A stretch of DNA of 33,378 bases, from NCBI GenBank assembly GCA_964510515.1, contig CAZEAU010000025.1:1-33378 (forward strand), in the 5' to 3' direction. Under the pieces are notes generated by a model. The model saw only the letters and a program-made list of their open reading frames with translations. It made no database searches and was not told the origin of the DNA. The position numbers and the translations under genes were made by a program. Shown in pieces: positions 24,918 to 33,084 of this stretch; position 1 is the first letter of the stretch; each line of letters begins with the position of its first letter. This stretch comes from SURF-21 sp964510515. GTDB taxonomy: Bacteria; Actinomycetota; Geothermincolia; Geothermincolales; RBG-13-55-18.

Positions 24918-25002
24918 GGGGTCAGGTCTTGTTCTTTGCCTGCTCCGCTATCTTCCCAGTTCGCACCTGGGGTTTTACTCTGGTTTTGCAAGACGTGGCC
25001 CC
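24918..25002 (+). repeat. 85-bp dispersed element, family A, copy 4
   Basis: It lies 156 bp from copy 3, and the two share their downstream flank, so this is a local tandem duplication. It begins the 224-bp segment (24918-25141) that is repeated on the other side of the transposase gene. Confidence 0.88.
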
Positions 25003-25105
25003 CCGGCGTGAATAAGCGGCTCGCATCCCGCCCGGCGCGGCCGCCCAGATGGGGCCGAGTTCTTGCTGACTCAAGTTCCCGCCTGGAAGAGGGGCCATGT
25101 CCCCA

Positions 25106-25141
25106 TTGACTCACATAAAAATGTACTCGAAATGATTCTGG
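25106..25141 (+). repeat. TTGACTCA...TAAAAATGTACTCG repeat, copy 1
   Basis: TTGACTCACATAAAAATG followed by TACTCGAAATGATTCTGG. Related copies are at 26700, 26735 and 26811. Clustered near-identical short repeats of this kind resemble the multiple terminal repeats of IS21-family ends, but no istA/istB gene is present. Confidence 0.6.
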
Positions 25142-25594
25142 TGCTTGCTAGGCCTGCTATGCCATTGTATTTATGAGGGTTTGCGAACAGGCGCAGATGT
25201 GTATCGCGTCAAGGACATCGGACCGCGCGCAGGCATATCTAAGGGATAAAGCACAAAGGGCTCAAGGCGTTTATGAGCGCATGCAGAACTCATGCGCAGG
25301 GCTCCTGTCCTTCCATGAGGTGGCGTCAATATAAATATCTTATTAAAGATAACTATGTTAATATATCTTTGCAGTGAGAAAGGAAGCACCCGAGTCAGGC
25401 CGCGTTGGCGGAGGAGGGCGAGGGCGGGGGGAAATGCGCGGCCCACAAATCCAGCTGGCGAAGCGAATCGACTGAAATTGATGGATTGGGATGTTTCGCC
25501 TGATCGGGCCGCCAAAGCGAGGCCGCTCGTTCGGGCGGATAGCTAAGCCGAGCCGGAAAATCAGGATGGCAGGATGGCAGGATGGTGATACGCT

Positions 25595-26449
25595 ATGGCG
25601 AGGCCGCTGAGGGTGGAGTACGAGGATGCCCTCTATCACGTGACTTCTCGCGGAAACGAAAAGAGTCCGATCTATAAGGACGATCATGATCGCTGCGACT
25701 TCATAGAGCGCTTGGCCATCGTGGTCGAGCAGTACACATGGGTCCTCTATGCGTATTGCCTTATGGATAACCACTACCATCTGCTGGTGAGAACCCCCAA
25801 GGCCAACCTGTCCAGGGGCATGCGCCAGCTGAATGGCATCTACGCGCAGCACTTCAACTTTCGCCACCAAAGGGTCGGGCATTTGTTCCAGGGAAGGTTC
25901 AAGGCCATCCTCATAAAGGACGAGGCTCGCCTGCTGGCGGTGGCCCGCTATGTGGTTCTGAATCCCGTGAGGGCGGGAGTGGTCGCGGATCCCGCGGAAT
26001 GGAAGTGGTCCTCCTATCGGGGCACGGCCGGGCTCGGCGTTCAGCCCAGTTTCGTGGATGTGGACGAATTGCTGGGTATTTACTCCATGGACAGGAAGTT
26101 GGCCAGGGAGCAATATACGGCCTTTGTCCTGGGGGGGATCGGCAAAGAATCTCCTCTTGCCGATGCCCGCGGCGGGATTATCGTGGGCGACGGGAGGGTC
26201 GTGCAATTGTCCGTTGCGCGCTTGATGGGCGAGGCAAGCGACGAGAACCCAAGGAGGGAGCGCTTCGCAGACAGCCCGCGGCTTGAGGACATATTCAGGA
26301 AAAACGAGAGAGATGTGGGCATATATTTGGCCTTTTATCGTTTCGGGTACAAGCTGAAGGAGATAGGGGCCTACCTGGGGGTGCATTATTCCGTGATCAG
26401 CAGGGTCGCGGCCAGGATGGAGTCGGGCCTGTCTGATTGGCAGGGCTAA
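25595..26449 (+). CDS. REP-associated tyrosine transposase (RAYT, Y1/HUH family)
   Basis: 284 aa. The N-terminal Y1 transposase domain has the RAYT opening MARPLRVEYEDALYHVTSRG, the HUH metal motif MDNHYHLLV (H60, H62), FQGRFKAILI, and ARYVVLNPVRAG, where Y119 is the likely catalytic tyrosine. The C-terminal region (about 225-284) contains a DnaA-like helix-turn-helix (GYKLKEIGAYLGVHYSVISRVAARM) seen in a subset of RAYTs. Such enzymes cut and join single-stranded hairpin DNA and are thought to mobilise REP elements in trans. The ATG at 25595 is chosen on homology; the ribosome site is weak. It is flanked by 223-bp direct repeats that each contain an 85-bp element, so it is the obvious candidate for spreading those elements. 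Confidence 0.93.
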   Translation: MARPLRVEYEDALYHVTSRGNEKSPIYKDDHDRCDFIERLAIVVEQYTWVLYAYCLMDNHYHLLVRTPKANLSRGMRQLNGIYAQHFNFRHQRVGHLFQGRFKAILIKDEARLLAVARYVVLNPVRAGVVADPAEWKWSSYRGTAGLGVQPSFVDVDELLGIYSMDRKLAREQYTAFVLGGIGKESPLADARGGIIVGDGRVVQLSVARLMGEASDENPRRERFADSPRLEDIFRKNERDVGIYLAFYRFGYKLKEIGAYLGVHYSVISRVAARMESGLSDWQG

Positions 26450-26511
26450 TTAGTGGGGCTTGGGCGGAGGGGGCTGGGTACCCGTTGATTCAAGGGGAGA
26501 AGGGGAAAGAA

Positions 26512-26596
26512 GGGGTCAGGTCTTGTTCTTTGCTTGCTCCGCTATCTTCCCAGTTCGCACCTGGGGTTTTACTCTGGTTTTGCAAGACGTGGCCCC
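26512..26596 (+). repeat. 85-bp dispersed element, family A, copy 5
   Basis: It follows the transposase stop by 62 bp. With its flank up to 26734 it matches 24918-25141 almost base for base. Confidence 0.88.
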
Positions 26597-26699
26597 CCGG
26601 CGTGAATAAGCGGCTCGCATCCCGCCCGGCGCGGCCGCCCAGATGGGGCCGAGTTCTTGCTGACTCAAGTTCCCGCCTGGAAGAGGGGCCATGTCCCCA

Positions 26700-26838
26700 T
26701 TGACTCATTTAAAAATGTACTCGAATGATTCTGGTTGACTCATTTAAAAATGTACTCGAAATAACGCCAATATTTTGCCCGCGGACTGTGACGGGTAGGC
26801 CATGTCCCCGTTGACTCACATAAAAATGTACTCGAAAT
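26700..26838 (+). repeat. Cluster of three TTGACTCA...TAAAAATGTACTCG repeats
   Basis: Copies start at 26700, 26735 and 26811. Two have TT and one CA at the variable dinucleotide. The first two are head-to-tail at 35-bp spacing. The third is preceded by GGCCATGTCCCC, as is the copy at 25106. Confidence 0.75.
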
Positions 26839-27274
26839 GGCCTTCGCGCTTTCCTTGCCTTGCTAAATCAATCTCATGATGCCACAGCGAAACCTCCTGA
26901 TTGGGCGTAGGGCAGCCTCTTCTGCTTGAGTAAACGCGTGCGGCAATGTCTGACCCGGCGCAGAGCTTGTCTTGATGAGGAGCGCAGCCTGCTATGCGGA
27001 GCGCCTCCCGCATAGCGAAGCGGACCTCCTCGCGGAACCCTATCTCCAAGCAGCATATAAACCCGTATGGCAGATTGTTCCGCGTGGCCCTTCCCGCGCG
27101 TGGCCATTCCCCAAGCTGTGCGCCATCTCCTAGAGCGCGATCCCGACGCACGCCGCATTTTCCCGCGCTGTGCCCTGCTTCCCCCTCGAGCGCGACCCCC
27201 ACGCGACAAAATTCGCGCAATTTGTATGTCCTCGCTCGCATATCCTCTCACCTGCGTCTGACCCCCTCCGCTTG
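26839..27274. other. Unassigned stretch, possible decayed gene on the minus strand
   Basis: A minus-strand frame of 141 codons (27241 to 26816) contains stretches that look protein-like (PYGFICCLEIGFREEVRFAM), but its end lies inside a repeat, its start has no ribosome site, and I recognise no family. It may be a truncated relic left by repeat or IS activity. Confidence 0.25.
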
Positions 27275-27400
27275 GGGGCCAGGTCTTGCATCGGCTGTTT
27301 TCTTCAAGCAGAGTGAGCGGCATAGTGCCTGGTCAGCGGCCTGAGATTTGCCATTATATAGCATATTTAGCGGAGCAGGCAAAGAACAAGACCTGACCCC
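27275..27400 (-). repeat. 126-bp dispersed element, family B, copy 3
   Basis: GGGGCCAGGTCTTGC left end, CAAGACCTGACCCC right end, followed by an extra partial end (GACCCCATCCGCAT). It lies 52 bp upstream of the DUF1538 start, so here an element abuts a 5' rather than a 3' end. Confidence 0.9.
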
Positions 27401-27452
27401 ATCCGCATGACCCCATCCGCATCTGTATAATGGCGGAGAAGGAGGTTGTGTT

Positions 27453-28148
27453 TTGCCGAGCGGATTCAAGAAAATATCGCGCGAAGTGCTCTTCTCGGTG
27501 TTGCCGATCACCTTGGTCGTGGTTATCCTGCAGTTCAGCCTGGTAAAGATGCCCATGGCTATCATGCTGCGTTTTCTCGGCGGGGCGGCGATGGTCATGG
27601 TGGGGCTGATCCTCTTTCTCTTCGGGATGAAGATAGGCTTGCTGCCCCTGGGGGAGATGATCGGGGGAGAGATCACCAAGCGAGGATCCGTGCTCCTCAT
27701 ACTGGTCATGGGCTTCGTGCTGGGCATGGCCGTCACCATCGCCGAGCCGGACGTGCGCATCCTCGCCTATCAGGTGGACATGGCCTCCGGGGGCACGATC
27801 GGCAAGGGCGTGCTCCTCCTGGCGGTGGCGGCGGGCGTCGGGGTCTTCCTGGCGCTGGGCCTGCTGCGCGTCCTCACCGGCGTGCCCATCGCCTACCTTT
27901 TCGTGGCCGGTTACGGCATCGTGCTCATCCTCTCCATATTCGCGCCGCAGGCCTATTTCCCCGTGGCTTTCGATTCGGGGGGGGTGACTACCGGCCCCAT
28001 GACCGTGCCCTTCCTTATCTCCTTCGGCATCGGCACGGTCTCCGTGCTGGGCGGGAAATCGTCTCTCGCGGATGGCTTCGGGCTGGTGGGCCTGGGGTCC
28101 CTGGGGGCCATAATCTCGGTCATGGTCCTGGGCATGATTGCGGGGTGA
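27453..28148 (+). CDS. DUF1538 membrane protein, N-terminal half
   Basis: 231 aa, almost entirely hydrophobic, with about six or seven membrane helices. It has the DUF1538 hallmarks AEPDVRILAYQVD (about residue 97) and FDSGGVTTGPMTVPF (about residue 176). The TTG start at 27453 has GGAGAAGGAGG 7-8 bases upstream, and TATAAT at 27426-27431 may be the -10 box. Its stop lies at or inside the start of the next gene, which encodes a homologous unit. Transport is inferred from topology and the neighbouring PII-like gene; the substrate is unknown. Confidence 0.85.
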   Translation: MPSGFKKISREVLFSVLPITLVVVILQFSLVKMPMAIMLRFLGGAAMVMVGLILFLFGMKIGLLPLGEMIGGEITKRGSVLLILVMGFVLGMAVTIAEPDVRILAYQVDMASGGTIGKGVLLLAVAAGVGVFLALGLLRVLTGVPIAYLFVAGYGIVLILSIFAPQAYFPVAFDSGGVTTGPMTVPFLISFGIGTVSVLGGKSSLADGFGLVGLGSLGAIISVMVLGMIAG

Positions 28149-28152
28149 TGGG

Positions 28153-28872
28153 GTGGGCGACGTGCTCCTGCTGGAGGGTTTCGGCGATGTGGCGCTCGAG
28201 GCGCTGCAGGCCTTGTCCCTTCTCCTGGTGCTTCTCTTCGTCTTTCAGTTCACCTTCCTGCGCCTCTCCCGCGCCGCCTTTCGCAAACTGCTCCTGGGGC
28301 TGGGTATCGCCTACGTGGGGCTGGTGCTCTTTCTGCAGGGGGTGCAGGCGGGCTTCCTCCCCGCGGGAGATGAGATGGGCAAGACCCTGGGGGGCATGGA
28401 TGCTTCCTGGGTGCTGATACCGGTGGGTTTCGCCCTCGGCTTCACCGCCATCATCGCCGAGCCCGCGGTGCAGGCCCTGAGCTCCGAGGTGGAGGATGCC
28501 TCGAGCGGCTATATAAAGAAGTGGGTCATCGTGTTCACGCTGTCCATCGGGGTGGCAGCCTTCGTGGCCCTGGGGATGGCCAGGCTGCTCTACGGCATAC
28601 CGCTGTTCTACCTCCTGGTGCCGGGATACCTGCTGGCGCTGTTCCTCCTGCCCTTTTCCGAGCCCGACTTCACCTCCATCGCCTTCGACGCCGGGGGAGC
28701 GGCGACGGGGCCCATGACCGCCACCTTCATCCTGGCCCTGACGGTGGGAGCGGCCTCGGCGGTCAAGGGGAGGGATCCGGTGGTGGACGGGTTCGGCCTT
28801 GTGGCCCTGGTGGCCCTCGCCCCCATATTGTTTGTCCTGGTGCTGGGCTTATTATATAAGCGGAAGGAGTAG
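28153..28872 (+). CDS. DUF1538 membrane protein, C-terminal half
   Basis: 239 aa, homologous to the preceding protein (AEPAVQALSSEVE and FDAGGAATGPMTATF occupy the same places), with about seven membrane helices and a basic C-terminus. GTG at 28153 is chosen, five bases after the upstream stop, with GGGGTGATGG just before; TTG at 28138 would overlap the upstream gene. The pair probably forms a pseudo-symmetric two-chain channel or transporter. The PII-like gene begins six bases downstream. Confidence 0.83.
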   Translation: MGDVLLLEGFGDVALEALQALSLLLVLLFVFQFTFLRLSRAAFRKLLLGLGIAYVGLVLFLQGVQAGFLPAGDEMGKTLGGMDASWVLIPVGFALGFTAIIAEPAVQALSSEVEDASSGYIKKWVIVFTLSIGVAAFVALGMARLLYGIPLFYLLVPGYLLALFLLPFSEPDFTSIAFDAGGAATGPMTATFILALTVGAASAVKGRDPVVDGFGLVALVALAPILFVLVLGLLYKRKE

Positions 28873-28878
28873 TGCCTT

Positions 28879-29220
28879 ATGGAGTGTCTGGAGAACTGCA
28901 ACGACCTCGTCGTGACCATCGTGAAGAGGGGGCTCTCCGAGGAGATAATCGCCGCAGCGCGCAAGGCGGGCGCCGAGGGGGCCACGGTCTTCTACGGCCG
29001 CGGGACCGGCATACACGAGAAAAAGAAGTTGCTGGGCATCCCCATCGAGCCGGAGAAGGAGATCATCTTCATCGTCACCATGCGGGACAAGACCGACGAT
29101 GTGCTGGAGGCCATCGTGGAAGCCGGCGACCTGAACCAGCCCGGCCGGGGCACAAGCTTCGTCCTGGAGCTGAAAAAGGTGGCGGGCATGGTGCACCTCC
29201 TGCGCCAGGCGATCGACTAG
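28879..29220 (+). CDS. PII-like signalling protein linked to DUF1538
   Basis: 113 aa with the PII/ferredoxin-like fold pattern: LVVTIVKRGLSEEIIAAARKAGAEGATVFYGRGTG, EKEIIFIVTMRDKTDDVLEAIVEAGDLNQPGRGTSFVLEL. The GTG...G segment after beta-2 is where PII binds nucleotides, but the T-loop is short and differs from GlnB/GlnK, with no uridylylation Tyr. It probably regulates the two DUF1538 proteins in response to a nucleotide or ion. ATG at 28879 lies six bases after the DUF1538 stop, so the three genes form one operon. Confidence 0.88.
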   Translation: MECLENCNDLVVTIVKRGLSEEIIAAARKAGAEGATVFYGRGTGIHEKKKLLGIPIEPEKEIIFIVTMRDKTDDVLEAIVEAGDLNQPGRGTSFVLELKKVAGMVHLLRQAID

Positions 29221-29253
29221 CCAAAGCCCCGCGGATGGGGTCATTGCGCGGAT

Positions 29254-29379
29254 GGGGTCAGGTCTTGTTCTTTGCCTGCTCCGGTAGATTTGCCTGATTA
29301 TGGCATATTAAGGGGCGCTGACCAGGCATTATATCCCTTGCTCCGCTTAAAGAAATCGACCGATGCAAGACATGGCCCC
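29254..29379 (+). repeat. 126-bp dispersed element, family B, copy 4
   Basis: 33 bp after the PII-like gene stop. A truncated end GGATGGGGTCA (29233-29243) precedes it by about 20 bp, the same stutter as near 24722 and 27401. Confidence 0.9.
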
Positions 29380-29488
29380 ATCTGCATGGCGGCCCGCATA
29401 CGCATAACGACTTATGCTTGCGGAATTGCCCTGTTCGGATAACGAATCACGCTTTCGCGATTGCCTCCACTAGCCGCTACCCAGTAAA

Positions 29489-29573
29489 GGTGCCATGTCT
29501 TGCATGCGCGGGGCAAAACCCCAGGTGCGAACTGGGAGAATAGCGCAGCAAGCAAAGAACAAGACCTGACCCC
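29489..29573 (-). repeat. 85-bp dispersed element, family A, copy 6
   Basis: 12 bp beyond the stop of the phosphoglycerate mutase gene, with the GGGGTCAGGTCTTG end facing that gene. One terminal base differs (GGTGCC instead of GGGGCC). The 29380-29488 gap between it and family B copy 4 has no gene. Confidence 0.88.
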
Positions 29574-29585
29574 ATCCGGGAGAGG

Positions 29586-30797
29586 TCAGGCGCCGAATTT
29601 GCGCAGGCGTCCGGCGTTGGCCAGCATGAGGGGGAGCAGCTCCACGGCGGGGAAGATGCCCAAACACCCGGAGGCGCAGGCGGTCTCCCCGAAGGACTCC
29701 ACTGCGTCGCCTCTCTCCAGGCGGGAGCGCAGCAGCAGGGGGGAGGGGTGCCAGCTGTGGGCCGCGAGGAGCGCGGGGGTGGAGTGGTCGCCGGTTATCG
29801 CCAGCACGTCGGGAGCCAACGCGACCAGGCGCGGGACCAGCTCGTCCACCTCCTCGATGCAGGCGACCTTGGCCGCGAAGTCGCCGTCCTCGCCGCGGCT
29901 GTCGGTGTACTTGTAGTGAAGGAAGAAATAATCGTAGTCCTCCCAGGCGCCCCCCAGCGCGTCCAGCTGCTCGGAGAGGGACGGCCCCGTCTCCACCACC
30001 TCCATGCCCACCAGCTTTCCCACCGCGCGGTACATGGGATAGGTAGCCACGGCGGCGGCGCGGATGCCGTAGAGGTCGGTCATGTGGGGCACCTCGGGCA
30101 GCTTGGCGAAGCCGCGGGTCACGATCATGTTGGCGGGGTGCTCGCCCGCCAGCGCCTCGGCCGCCTGGTCCAGATAGGCGTTGACCACGACGGCGGTGCG
30201 CTCCGCCGCCTCCCCGCCCCCGGGCAGGGGCCGGCAGCGCAGAGGCGCGACGCCGGTGCGCTGGGGGTCGGTGTCCGCGACGAGGTCGCTGAAGCCCGCG
30301 CCGCGGAAGAGCAGGGCCGCGCGGTGCTCCTTCTCCGGCCGGATGACGACCTCCACCCCGCCTAAGGTTATCTGCGCCAGCTTCTCGCACAGGCGCGCGT
30401 TGACCTCGGTGGAGATCCTGCCCGCGCGGCGGTCGGTGATCACGCCGCCCTCCATGGTGCAGAAGTTCACCCTTGCCGCCAGGTCCTCCGGCCCGAGGTC
30501 CAGCCCGACGCCCAGGGCCGAGAGCACGCCACGGCCGACCTTGAAGCGCACGGGGTCGTATCCGAAGAGGGCCATGTGGGCGGGGCCGCTCCCGGGGGTG
30601 ATGCCCGGGCCTATGGCGTGGATGAGGCCGCAAGCCGATTCCCTCGCCAGAGCGTCCAGGTTGGGGGTGTGCGCCGTCTCCAGCTCGGTGAGGCCGCTGT
30701 CGGGGTGGGGAAGGCCCCCCAGCCCGTCTATCACCAGAAGCACCATCTTCGCGGGCGATGCCGCGGCGAGTCCCGAGAGGAATGCGATATCGTTCAA
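29586..30797 (-). CDS. apgM: 2,3-bisphosphoglycerate-independent phosphoglycerate mutase, archaeal type
   Basis: 403 aa cytosolic enzyme of the alkaline-phosphatase superfamily, interconverting 3- and 2-phosphoglycerate with two divalent metals. Metal/active-site elements: LLVIDGLGGLP (D24), PGITPGSGPAHMALFGYDP with Ser70 as the predicted phosphoryl acceptor, FLHYKYTDSRGEDGDF, and AITGDHSTP with a following HSWHP. Length and motif order fit the ApgM branch rather than the 510-aa GpmI. The TTG start at 30797 has AGGAGGT six bases upstream. An 85-bp element begins 12 bp after its stop. Confidence 0.93.
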   Translation of the reverse strand: MNDIAFLSGLAAASPAKMVLLVIDGLGGLPHPDSGLTELETAHTPNLDALARESACGLIHAIGPGITPGSGPAHMALFGYDPVRFKVGRGVLSALGVGLDLGPEDLAARVNFCTMEGGVITDRRAGRISTEVNARLCEKLAQITLGGVEVVIRPEKEHRAALLFRGAGFSDLVADTDPQRTGVAPLRCRPLPGGGEAAERTAVVVNAYLDQAAEALAGEHPANMIVTRGFAKLPEVPHMTDLYGIRAAAVATYPMYRAVGKLVGMEVVETGPSLSEQLDALGGAWEDYDYFFLHYKYTDSRGEDGDFAAKVACIEEVDELVPRLVALAPDVLAITGDHSTPALLAAHSWHPSPLLLRSRLERGDAVESFGETACASGCLGIFPAVELLPLMLANAGRLRKFGA

Positions 30798-31424
30798 TTG
30801 TCGACCTCCTGGTCAAGGGCTCCGCGGGGACTGGCGGAAGGCCCCGGCGAGAGCCGCGGGACGCGTTTTTCGCGCGTTTTTCGCGATCCCGGCGCGCAAA
30901 TCCCAAGGCTGCGGGAAGCCCGTGCGGCGCGGTCGCCTCGCCGCGGCTGCCCGCAGGCGTTTTCCACAAGAATCATACAACAAGCGTCGCGTTAAAAGCA
31001 CAGGCACGCCAAGCGCGCACAAGCATGCAAAGGGCACAGGCACGCCAGGGACAAGGCAGGCGCAAGCATGCAAAGGGCATAGGCACGCCAATGGCGCAAG
31101 CACGCCAGGGACGCAGGCACGTTAGGGACGCAGGCACGCCAAGCGCATAGGCACGCCAAGCGCGCATAAGCATGCAAAGGGCGCAGGCACGCCAAGGGCA
31201 CAGGCAGGCGCAAGCATGCCAGGTACGCCAGGCACGCCAAGCGCATAGGCACGCCAAGGGCGCAAGCATGCCAGGTACGCCAGGCACGCCAAGCGCATAG
31301 GCACGCCGGGGGCATCGCTGCGCTGAAACCTCGGCTGTGCTGGTGGTGACGCCGCTCCGGAGGCGACGCCGAGCCGGAGGCGCCGCGTAACCCCGGCAAG
31401 GGGGGAATGGGGTAATATAGGGCG
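30798..31424. repeat. Short-motif repeat field upstream of the MFS gene
   Basis: From about 30990 to 31307 the sequence is built from variants of GGCACGCCAAGCGCATA and AAGCATGCAAAGGGCA in changing order. A 48-bp stretch occurs twice, at 31208-31255 and 31260-31307 (period 52 bp). The apparent Cys/Leu/Ala-rich frames through it are repeat artefacts. 30798-30990 has no gene and 31308-31424 presumably holds the MFS leader. Confidence 0.8.
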
Positions 31425-33077
31425 GTGAGGAATCGAAGAGCCTGGATACGGGAGCACGCATTGGAGCCAGCCAGCGCGGATCGGTCGGACAAGGCGCACA
31501 CGGATTGCCCCGAGCAGCAGACCCGGCGGATCATCAAGATAGAGCCGAGCGCATACCGCGGGCTCCTGCGCAACCGCGACTTCAAGCTCCTCTGGCTCGG
31601 GCAGATACAGACGGCCATCGGGGACTGGATCATCGTGGCCGTTCTTTTCGCCTTCGTGGACAAGCTCTCGGGCGGCAAGAGCTACGGCATAACCCTCATG
31701 ATGCTGGCCAAGTTCCTGCCCGCCGTGCTGCTGGGCTTCCTCGCCGGGGTGCTCATCGATCGCTTCGACCGCAAGAAGACCCTGATAATCAGCGACCTGG
31801 CGAGGGCGGTCCTCTACGTCATCCTCCCCTTCGCGCCCAATCTCCTCACGGTGTGCATCCTGGTTTTCATCATCGAGACCTTCACCGTCGTCTACGGCCC
31901 GGCCCGGGACGCCAGCGTCCCCGACCTGGTGGAGCCGGAACACATCATGAGCGCCAACTCGCTCAATCAGTTGACCCTGTACGCGTCCATGGCCTTCGGG
32001 ACGGCCATCGCGGGCTCCATCGTCGCGCTCATCACCTGGCTGGGAAAGATAAACCCGAGCTTCATCGGAAAGCATGTCGATCCCAACGTGGCCGTCTTCA
32101 TCATCGACGCCTTCAGCTGCGTGGTGTCCGCCTATCTCATCTTCCTCATCAAGGGCTTCAAGCGCGTGCCCAAGGAGGAGAAGGAGAAATATTCCGCGCG
32201 CCTCATGATGCAGGACCTGAAGGACGGGTTCAAATATCTTATGGAGACCAAGCTGACGAGGATCATACTCACCCTCACCCTGGCCTGTTTCCTGGGGGGA
32301 GGGACGGTTTACGTCCTCGCCATCGGCTTCGTCAAGTACGTGCTCGGCAAGGGCGATGCCACCTTCATGTACATCCTCACCGTCCTGCTCGTGGGGATGA
32401 TGATAGGCTCCATCCTGGCCGGCCTGCTGAGGGGGGCGTTCCGGAGATGGTCCATGATGGGGTATGCCATCAGCATGTTCGGCCTGGCCGTGATCGCCTT
32501 CTCGCTTATAAGCGCCCTCTGGCTGTCCTTCATCTTCGTCTTCGTCGGCGGGACTTTCATGGGCTACGCGACGGTGGGGATGATAACCGTGCTGCACGAA
32601 AGGCTGGAGGAGGAGTACCGAGGCCGGGCTTTCGCCGCCATACAGATGGTCATGCGCGCATCCATATTCGCCTCCATCCTCGTGGCGGGGCCGCTCGCCG
32701 ACCTCATCAACTGGCTCGGACGGAGCCTGGGGATCGAGCACATGGACTTCCTTAAGATTTTCAGACTGGGCGGGATTTTTGTGGGAGAGGTCGATGGCAA
32801 GCAAGTGGACTTCCAATACCTCCTCAACGGCCCCCAGATCATCCTCCTGCTTGGGGGGCTGGTCATCGTGGTGGCCGGCCTATACGGCAAGCGGGCCTTG
32901 GTGGGCTACGACAGTGAAAACGCCGCGGCCCGGCATCAGCCCTGTGCTGGTGGCGACATAAGCCCCGAGGAGCACAGGGACGACCGTGCGGCGGAGCATG
33001 AGGATCGCACAGACGCCCTGGCTCCCGGCGAGCAAGGCGCCGACCATCCCCCCGATGAAGACGAGGCCCAGGAGTAG
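31425..33077 (+). CDS. Major facilitator superfamily exporter (MFS_3/EntS-like)
   Basis: 550 aa, twelve membrane helices. The loop 2-3 motif GVLIDRFDRKKTLIISDLARA (about residues 108-128) is the classic MFS motif A, and the family segment ARDASVPDLVEPEHIMSANSLNQ follows. This arrangement fits multidrug or siderophore exporters of the EntS/MFS_3 group, with a large loop around residue 200 and a longer C-terminal half than usual. The GTG start at 31425 is in frame with a hydrophilic 45-residue leader; a later start closer to YRGLLRNRDFKLLW is possible. The last about 50 residues are charged and unlike an MFS tail; their complementary strand reads as membrane helices. Confidence 0.85.
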   Translation: MRNRRAWIREHALEPASADRSDKAHTDCPEQQTRRIIKIEPSAYRGLLRNRDFKLLWLGQIQTAIGDWIIVAVLFAFVDKLSGGKSYGITLMMLAKFLPAVLLGFLAGVLIDRFDRKKTLIISDLARAVLYVILPFAPNLLTVCILVFIIETFTVVYGPARDASVPDLVEPEHIMSANSLNQLTLYASMAFGTAIAGSIVALITWLGKINPSFIGKHVDPNVAVFIIDAFSCVVSAYLIFLIKGFKRVPKEEKEKYSARLMMQDLKDGFKYLMETKLTRIILTLTLACFLGGGTVYVLAIGFVKYVLGKGDATFMYILTVLLVGMMIGSILAGLLRGAFRRWSMMGYAISMFGLAVIAFSLISALWLSFIFVFVGGTFMGYATVGMITVLHERLEEEYRGRAFAAIQMVMRASIFASILVAGPLADLINWLGRSLGIEHMDFLKIFRLGGIFVGEVDGKQVDFQYLLNGPQIILLLGGLVIVVAGLYGKRALVGYDSENAAARHQPCAGGDISPEEHRDDRAAEHEDRTDALAPGEQGADHPPDEDEAQE

Positions 33078-33084
33078 CCCGGAT

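Larger units (their letters stand above)
24709..25594. other. Repeat-filled interval between fdhA and the RAYT gene
   Basis: It holds two 85-bp elements with a shared 3' flank (GGCGTGAATAAGCGGCTCGC), partial element ends at 24722-24752, one TTGACTCA-type repeat (25106-25141), and an AT-richer stretch near 25320-25380. Three tandem CAGGATGG units (25562-25585) lie immediately before the transposase gene. No protein-coding gene is evident. Confidence 0.65.

Noticed and set aside
26816..27241. 141-codon minus-strand gene
   Set aside because: The stop lies in a repeat, no ribosome site, no recognised family; kept only as a possible relic.
30990..31461. Cys/Leu/Ala-rich repetitive protein on the minus strand
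   Set aside because: It is the direct translation of the short-motif repeat field and has no start signals.
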